Notes under the pieces: model-generated | What the model saw: the letters and a program-made list of their open reading frames with translations, nothing else | Told to the model about the DNA's origin: nothing | The model's database searches: none | Shown here: piece after piece, positions 58,353-64,000 of the stretch | How the letters are laid out: the number at the start of each line of letters is the position of its first letter | How positions within the stretch are numbered: position 1 is the first letter of the stretch | Translations under genes and position numbers: made by a program | Assembly (NCBI RefSeq): GCF_020520425.1 | Contig: NC_079489.1 | Coordinates: forward strand, 90,996,810 to 91,060,809 | Direction: 5' to 3' | DNA: 64,000 bases | From: Spinacia oleracea | Taxonomy: Eukaryota > Streptophyta > Magnoliopsida > Caryophyllales > Amaranthaceae

Positions 58353-59365
58353 TGTAGGGGAATACAGTTAAACATAATAACATGTGCGGAAACAATCCCC
58401 AAAGCCAGGAAACATGTATAAAGCACAAATTAAGCAAACTTATATTCGAAGCGTGTTTTCCACAATAATATGTCAACGAACACGAACAAAGAACTCCACT
58501 TGTCGTTCCTCTACTTGGTTCACCGACACGTTCAGATCCGTCTTGATTATCGTAGCTAAGACAATCGATCAAGATACTTTGCTTTTGGGATGAACACACC
58601 TTGGAGGCATAGAGAGAATTAAGGTTCTCTATTTTCTCCTAGGGTTGTGTTTATTGTGTTGTGATTGTGCAAAGTTGGAAAATAGGTTATAAGGTTATTT
58701 ACATAACCTTACTAACCGACCAAGCCATGAGGCAAGGCCGGCTAGCAAGCCCGCACGCCAAACACACGGACACGCACAGCCAGTGGGCCATGGGCCGCGC
58801 TGCTGCTGTGTCGTGGTCTCGGCCCGCACGCACGCGCACAGCTCCGCGCCACAAGGGCCTCGCTGCTGCTGCGTCGCTTTGATTGCTCGCCTAGTCGTGC
58901 GCGCGCCCATGGGCCTTGAGTGCTTCGTGCACTCGGCTCGTGGGCCGCTCCTCGTATTCGCGAATAAATATATTTCCTATATATTATTTATCGTTTCATA
59001 TACAATGAATCACCGTCGTACGATACGATTTATTCGTCTCGCCTAGCTTACGAATATTCGCGATACGATATACGATTCCGATGCAAGGTCGTATCGTATA
59101 ATACGTTTCAACTTAAATCCCGAAAGGCTATTAAATGAATTTCCGATTCATTTAATCCGGTGATCTGTTACGTGTCATTGGTGTGACCTTGTAGGTTCAG
59201 TCAAGAGTAAGTTGTGAGTTCAATATCCATTAGAACTCACTGATCGGAAGCATTGCTCCAGCTAGCTGTTCCGATCACTTGATCTCACTGAATTAATTGT
59301 TCGCAATTAATCTGAACCTTGGTATTAGACTTAATGCACCTTGGGTGAAGGACATATTTCCTTCA
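58353..59365 (-). repeat. 5' LTR of element F
   Basis: 1,013 bp, partner of 49732-50745. CGATACG-word region at about 58960-59110. I did not find a convincing TATAAATA box. Confidence 0.95.
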
Positions 59366-59370
59366 ACAGG

Positions 59371-59687
59371 GTGGCCCGACTCCAGAGGAGGAGCAACGCT
59401 CTATTCAGGAGCGTTTAGATAGGCTCGAGATCAGATTTGATCACTCTGAGAGTGATCACCAGCGAGCCATGTTCCCCATCTATGATCATTACGCCAGGCA
59501 GGGCTATGTGCCTCAGGATGCCCAGCATCCTTCCTGGTTCAGCTATCCTGCAGAGGGATATGGAGTTCCCGGTGCCATGGGCACTTTCACACCCACCCAC
59601 TACTATGGTGGGTATGGAGAGGGCCCCATCGGTCATGGTGGTCGTGGTGGTGATATGGATGGTGATGATGGCCAAGGCCATCAATGA
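59371..59687 (+). pseudogene. Athila second ORF, 3' part (element D)
   Basis: It continues the frame left at 49731: GGPTPEEEQRSIQERLDRLE (a short coiled-coil-like stretch), then Tyr/Gly/Pro-rich sequence and an acidic, Gly/His-rich tail ending in DGQGHQ and TGA. With the part before F, the ORF would be about 484 codons. Confidence 0.75.
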
Positions 59688-59747
59688 TGCTGAGGTTGAT
59701 GGAGATGGTTCGATACCCCTTGAGCCAATGAGGACATTGTCTGATTT

Positions 59748-59761
59748 AGCTTGGGGGGGTG
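59748..59761 (+). other. G-rich polypurine-like tract of element D
   Basis: AGCTTGGGGGGGTG after the second ORF is the tract typical of Athila 3' regions. A second AGCTTGGGGGACC lies at 60334-60346. Which one primes plus-strand synthesis cannot be told without the 3' LTR. Confidence 0.65.
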
Positions 59762-60718
59762 TTTCACTTTCCTGTACATATTAGGTATGTTTTCTTTTCA
59801 TTTTGTATTTTTCTTATTTTGGCGTGTTTATTTTGGTGTGTTATTGCTTTCTAGAATATTAGTTTATCACTTTGAAAAAAAAAGAACAAAAATACGTTCC
59901 GATGAATACAAAATCATGCTTCCCTTTTCCCCTTGTTTGAAAATTGTTTTGATTCTTGGTATTTGATGACGAATAATGTGGATATGTTAGCCATGATTTG
60001 AGATTTGATTACTTTAATGCCTTGACATGAGTCAACACTGACCAACTATTTGTGGACTTGGTGCTTGGCTAGTTGACTTGGTTAGATTGTGTGATAGTTT
60101 TCTGGTGTGTCTTTGAATTTGAGTATTGGTTTGCAACTGTTAGTAGTATTTTATGACTCATATACATGCACATTGAGGAGGACGAAGGAATTTTTCTATT
60201 TAGGTAGCCTTCAGATGAAATTAGATACATTTGTTCCCTCCTTTTCTACCCATGTTGTTGCTTGTGCCCTTTATTCGGTGACTAGCCACATTACAAGCCC
60301 GTGATAGCCCCATTGGTTACTAGTCCCAAGCCTAGCTTGGGGGACCTAATAGTAGTGAGGTAAGGGAGTTGTAGTGTGCTATATTTTGAGCACAAAGTGA
60401 GTATTGCAAAAGGGAGTTCTTCTTATCATGTTTATTGTTTGAAAAGAAAAAAAATAATGAAGAGTGAAAGAGATGAGAAGAATAGAAAATGTGAAGGTTT
60501 CCAAAAGAAAAAGAAAAAAAAAGGAGATTGAGCATAAAGAGAAAAAATTCATTAGTTTCAGAAAGATTCAAAGCATTGTTTCCCTCAAGTATTGTAATTT
60601 CTTGTCTTTATGAGTGATTGATTATGATTGTGAAAGGAAGGCAAGAAAGTATAGTGTGGTTTGTTTGATTGTTCATCATGTGTTGAGTGGGAGAGTTGTG
60701 GTCATCACTTGTTGGTTG
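59762..60718 (+). other. Athila 3' region, purine-rich, up to the G insertion
   Basis: No gene. A strongly purine-rich stretch (GAAAAGAAAAAAAATAATGAAG-type words) runs over 60440-60550. The Athila 3' LTR has not begun by 60718. Confidence 0.6.
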
Positions 60719-61200
60719 TGTAGACACCTACTTTTGTCTCCATTCCCGAAAGGGAAGGTTCGATGATGAAAGCGTAAATCTCCACTTGACAACGCATCTC
60801 CTATAAAATAACGAATCTCAATTCCCCTTTTCATTTCACCCGAAACCTGCTATTTATAGAAACCTGCTATTTATGGAAACCTGCTAAAAATAGTAATTGC
60901 CGTAATCGGTAATTGTTAAAAGTGGCAAGTCATAAAAGATAGAAACCTGTCAGAATTAGGTGTTGCACTCCAACATAAATCCTAAATGAGATAGAAAACT
61001 TCGAGAATCCTATTCCTAATATGATTCGGAAATAAGAGTTACGTATTAATTAAAATCCTAACGAGCCTAGAGTTCGTAACGGGCCCAGACGCATTCCGTC
61101 ATGAAATTGATACGCACTAAAAGACTCGATTAATTCTCAAACACTACGGATTTCAGGAATCTGAATCTGACTAAGAAAACAGCCCAAACATCAATTTCAA

Positions 61201-61288
61201 CGCCCAGCCCTGGGCGCTGAAATTGCATGGGTCCTATTTTCAACGCCCAGAGCTGGGCGCCGAAATCTTTGTCGCCCAGAGCTGGGCG
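61201..61288. repeat. Inverted-repeat array in the U3 of G
   Basis: CGCCCAGCCCTGGGCG at 61201-61216, CGCCCAGAGCTGGGCG at 61244-61259 and 61273-61288, each followed by CTGAAAT/CCGAAAT. A related copy, CGCCCCTGGCTGGGCG, is at 63019-63034 in the leader. Confidence 0.85.
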
Positions 61289-61370
61289 CTGAAAATACCT
61301 GGGTACGTGTTTTTTCCTAATTCTTTGTGGATTAGAACTCCGCAATTCTATCTTTCCACAAACTCTTCCC

Positions 61371-61378
61371 TATAAATA
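61371..61378 (+). promoter_or_regulatory. TATA box of the G LTR
   Basis: CCCTATAAATACAGCC, about 80 bp downstream of the inverted-repeat array. Confidence 0.7.
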
Positions 61379-62229
61379 CAGCCCCAAATTCGACGTGAAA
61401 CAACACACAATTCATATTCTGAGTATTGACTCCAACCCCTAAGCATAAGCCTCACGCTGCGAAATTGTTCACGCGTTCTGTCGCAATCGATCCATAAATC
61501 GAACAAAACGTATCCTGTCCCGTAATTTGAGATTCGTTAAATAAAAAGGAGAAATAGCAAAGTCAAAGTGGTTAGTTTTCAGATAACCGTGACGCACCTC
61601 TCAAGGGTGCGTCGTAATGTGTCCCTTTTCGATGATTTAATTGCTTTCCTCGCCCTTTTTCTGAACTGTTAAACTAACTAAATCTGATTATTCTACCACG
61701 CCTAACAAATATAATATTTTTGGAAAATCGGATTATCATGCTAGGTCCCTTAATGCTATTTAAATCAGATAATCGCGATCGATCTAGTATTATATGTTGC
61801 ATATTGCTAAAATCAACTCAGATTAGTTTAATAGTTAACGCATGTCCCTTCAATTATTTATGCTGAGCTAGTAAGGATATACTGCCTCTGGAGTTATCGA
61901 AGAGCGAGTACTCCTCTCGGTAGTTACAGTCCCCCGAACCCTCAATCTCTACATTGCGGGTGTATGTTGAGAGATCCCCACACCAGGGATCACAAGGGAA
62001 CCTACGGCCGTCGTGGTCAAACATAATTGCACTCCCTTTATGTCACGATAACCAGGTTTTGTCAGTTTTCTCATTGTCGTTAAAAACTGAATGGCGACTC
62101 CTATATTACTAGTCAATTGGGTGTAAACTCACAGGAAATCCAATTACACTTGATTCAATAAAAAGAATCGTCACACCCACGAGGGACAAGGTCACGCATT
62201 AGCCTCGTGTTTTTTCGACCCCCTCACAG

Positions 62230-62247
62230 TTGCGACTCCACTAGGGA
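62230..62247 (+). other. PBS of element G
   Basis: TTGCGACTCCACTAGGGA resembles the Tat/Ogre primer site TGGCGACTCCGCTGGGGA with several changes, so priming may be weak or the site decayed. Confidence 0.6.
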
Positions 62248-64000
62248 TAGTGAAGGAAATACTCGTGCGTGTAGGTAATCAAAATAGCCGAAGGGTGAAA
62301 CGATCCTACCCCGCGTTTATTTCCCCATCAAGTTGGGCAAACTGAAAATCAGCATATTAATGTGAACGGGCAGAACCGCATAACGAATCTCGACTCCCTC
62401 GGGAGTTGGGACTAAGGATACCTTTTTTTGCCAATAGGGGGGTGCATACGCCGTGCATGTTGCCCACTCGGTACTTGTGCAGGTAGTACACCTATCCCGA
62501 ACCCAATCGCTCGCTCATTAGGTCCCTCTCGCCTGCATGCCCCCTTGGCTTGCACTTGCGGGTTGGCCTCTTGAGCGAAATTCGTCTGTTGAAGACACTA
62601 CCTCGACCGGGGCATGTGTTGGATCTACGATAGAAGCGGTACCAAGCCAGGCGCAAATAACTACCCATAGAAGCCTATCATAAACTACATGACATATTAT
62701 TATTGCTTCATGATGTAATGTTAGTTATGTGTAGCAAAATATGTGATTGTGTGACAAACTATCCTAGAAAACCAACGACCTTAAAAATTGCCCAAACATT
62801 CATAAACCAATTTGCCAAAGAGTTGTACCGAAATACGTGTTCCACAAACCCGAACGATCGCCACGAAAATAAGCGACATTCGGGATGGCCTGTAACGAAT
62901 CCCACAAACACTGCACAACGCGTAAAGGACGTTATTAGGCAAGCACGCAAAATCGAAGTCGCATAAACAAAAGTAGACGCAAACAGAAAACGAGAACCAG
63001 CCAGGGACGCATTTTCAACGCCCCTGGCTGGGCGCCGAAATTTCTCGGGCCCTATGCTGGGCGATGAAGTTGCTGCCTGGCCTTTTGGTCAAGCACAACA
63101 CCCTCGGTGCCCACGCATGAAGAAAATACGTAGCAAAAAAAAAAAACTTTTCGTAAAAATTGCTGCAAGGGCGTATGAAAAGGCACTCGACTCTAAAAGC
63201 GACTAAAAAATAAAAATAAATAACTCTTTGTGTCGTTGTTAGGCCTCCTACGACGATAATGCTCGGCACCAAAACCGAGCATGCTAATTAAACGACCTTG
63301 AATGTCATATGGGCAAAGTATTCAAAAAATAATGTTCAAATGAAGTTTTCAAAGAAAAATAATGTTCAAATAAAATAAATAAATCCGAGTCTAGACTAGG
63401 CTATGCCAAAGTACAATCTAAATCCTAAGTCTCAGTTGTCTTATCCATAGAATCGGTCCTAATGCTTGGTGTCGTTCTGCAAGTTAAAAGGTTAAACCAT
63501 ATTGAGTCTCCCTTCCTAACATTTAAATCAATGAGCACCCATATGTAATTGTCATCCCTTGCTAGGAATCCACGGCCTCAATACTCTCTCTCACCAATAA
63601 AAAGAACATATTATTTAATCCAAGTATTTGCAAAATGGAAACGGTCACATTCTGAAAATCATTCCCCCATAGTCGCACAACCCCCAAAGTGAACCTAAGG
63701 TGTCAATACCATTGGCAAAGAAAAATTAATGGCCTCAAGGCTTATATCACATTGGGTCACGACTATCATAGTCCTCTCGAGTCACTCGCTCCTTGAAATA
63801 CTACCAAGTACGGACTAAATGATTTTCCATGAATGCAACATGACCAACCATGAAAATACCCAAATCGGCATACCATAAGGCTACCATTGGGGTAAAGCAA
63901 TACACGCTAAGACAGAAGCCGCACTAATGATTCTAGTCTTGCAAAAATAAAAATTCGATCTCCCCAACTAACTACCTTGCCAACATTAAGCAAAATGGCG
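62248..64000 (+). other. Leader of element G, no gene seen
   Basis: Only short ORFs. Contains a GGTGCATACGCCGTGCATGT block near 62442 and the extra inverted repeat at 63019. The sequence ends inside it. Confidence 0.55.

Larger units (their letters stand above)
49732..59365 (-). mobile_element. Element F: diverged non-autonomous copia-family element in the Athila second ORF
   Basis: LTRs 49732-50745 (1,014 bp, 3') and 58353-59365 (1,013 bp, 5'), TSD ACAGG (49727-49731, 59366-59370). PPT 50746-50760, PBS 58338-58351. The LTRs differ at about 25 sites by eye (roughly 2.5%), so F is older than A and B. LTR ends, PBS, PPT and leader order resemble the A family, but the sequence is a separate subfamily. 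Only an RT relic of coding DNA remains. Confidence 0.95.
30380..60718 (+). mobile_element. Element D: Athila-type Ty3/gypsy retrotransposon with nested E and F, cut by G
   Basis: 5' LTR 30380-31789, PBS 31795, gag, protease, RT, RNase H, integrase, a spacer with palindromes, a second ORF, a G-rich PPT-like tract and a purine-rich 3' region, all on the plus strand. Removing E and F leaves about 10.5 kb visible. The 3' LTR is not in the window, because G interrupts D at 60719. D has many stops and frameshifts and is dead. The left boundary rests on a TGTGATATG start and is accurate only to a few bases. Confidence 0.88.
60719..62228 (+). repeat. 5' LTR of element G
   Basis: About 1.5 kb, TGTAGACACC ... 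CCTCACA. The U3 holds three CGCCCAG..CTGGGCG inverted repeats and a TATA box; the 3' limit is set by the primer site and is uncertain by two bases. Confidence 0.75.
60719..64000 (+). mobile_element. Element G: Tat/Ogre-like gypsy element, 5' end only
   Basis: 5' LTR 60719-62228, followed by a PBS-like TTGCGACTCCACTAGGGA and at least 1.75 kb of leader with no ORF, running off the window. The TGTAGACACCTACTTTTGTC start, the primer site and the long non-coding leader are those of the Tat/Ogre group. Neither its TSD nor its genes can be seen. Confidence 0.75.

Overview
This is nuclear DNA of a flowering plant, most likely a eudicot. The evidence is a GT-AG intron in a mitochondrial-carrier gene and plant-specific retrotransposon lineages (Ty1/copia with initiator-tRNA-Met-type primer sites, Athila, Tat/Ogre-like, and a chromovirus-type LTR), plus AT-rich intergenic DNA. 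I cannot name the species. There are no bacterial genes, rRNA or tRNA genes, or CRISPR arrays.

The left edge (1-5089) is older, low-copy-looking DNA. It holds a decayed copia reverse-transcriptase relic, a probable LINE/SINE tail, a minisatellite, the first two exons of a minus-strand NAD+-carrier-like gene (the only host gene recognised), and a broken gypsy integrase end. From 5090 to the right edge, everything is a stack of LTR retrotransposons, resolved here by LTR pairs, primer-binding sites (PBS), polypurine tracts (PPT) and target-site duplications (TSD).

Nesting: element C (plus strand, 5' LTR at 5090) carries a solo chromovirus-like LTR (5244-6960, TSD ATATT). C is cut inside its own PBS by element A (8274-29255, minus strand, TSD GTATC). 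A is a copia element with nearly complete gag-pol, itself cut inside integrase by element B (12980-23429, TSD CATAC), a non-autonomous relative whose two LTRs look identical. C is cut again by element D (from 30380), an Athila element. D contains element E (31921-42109, TSD TCTTT) in its leader, element F (49732-59365, TSD ACAGG) in its second ORF, and element G (from 60719, Tat/Ogre-like) in its 3' region. F contains a 386-bp Mutator-type MITE with a 9-bp TSD. The 3' ends of C, D and G lie beyond the window.

How they work together: A is the only visible element whose gag, protease, integrase, RT and RNase H are all recognisable with catalytic residues, although it carries one frameshift and one stop. 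B, E and F share A's LTR ends, PBS, PPT and leader but keep only a decayed RT relic, so they were probably mobilised in trans by A-like proteins. All four share a leader segment with three small hairpins, two of which show compensatory base changes between subfamilies. This is a candidate packaging or dimerisation signal and the most interesting signal I found. A second notable signal is a CpG-rich palindrome array in the Athila U3, repeated upstream of its second ORF; an analogous inverted-repeat array lies upstream of the TATA box in the unrelated element G.
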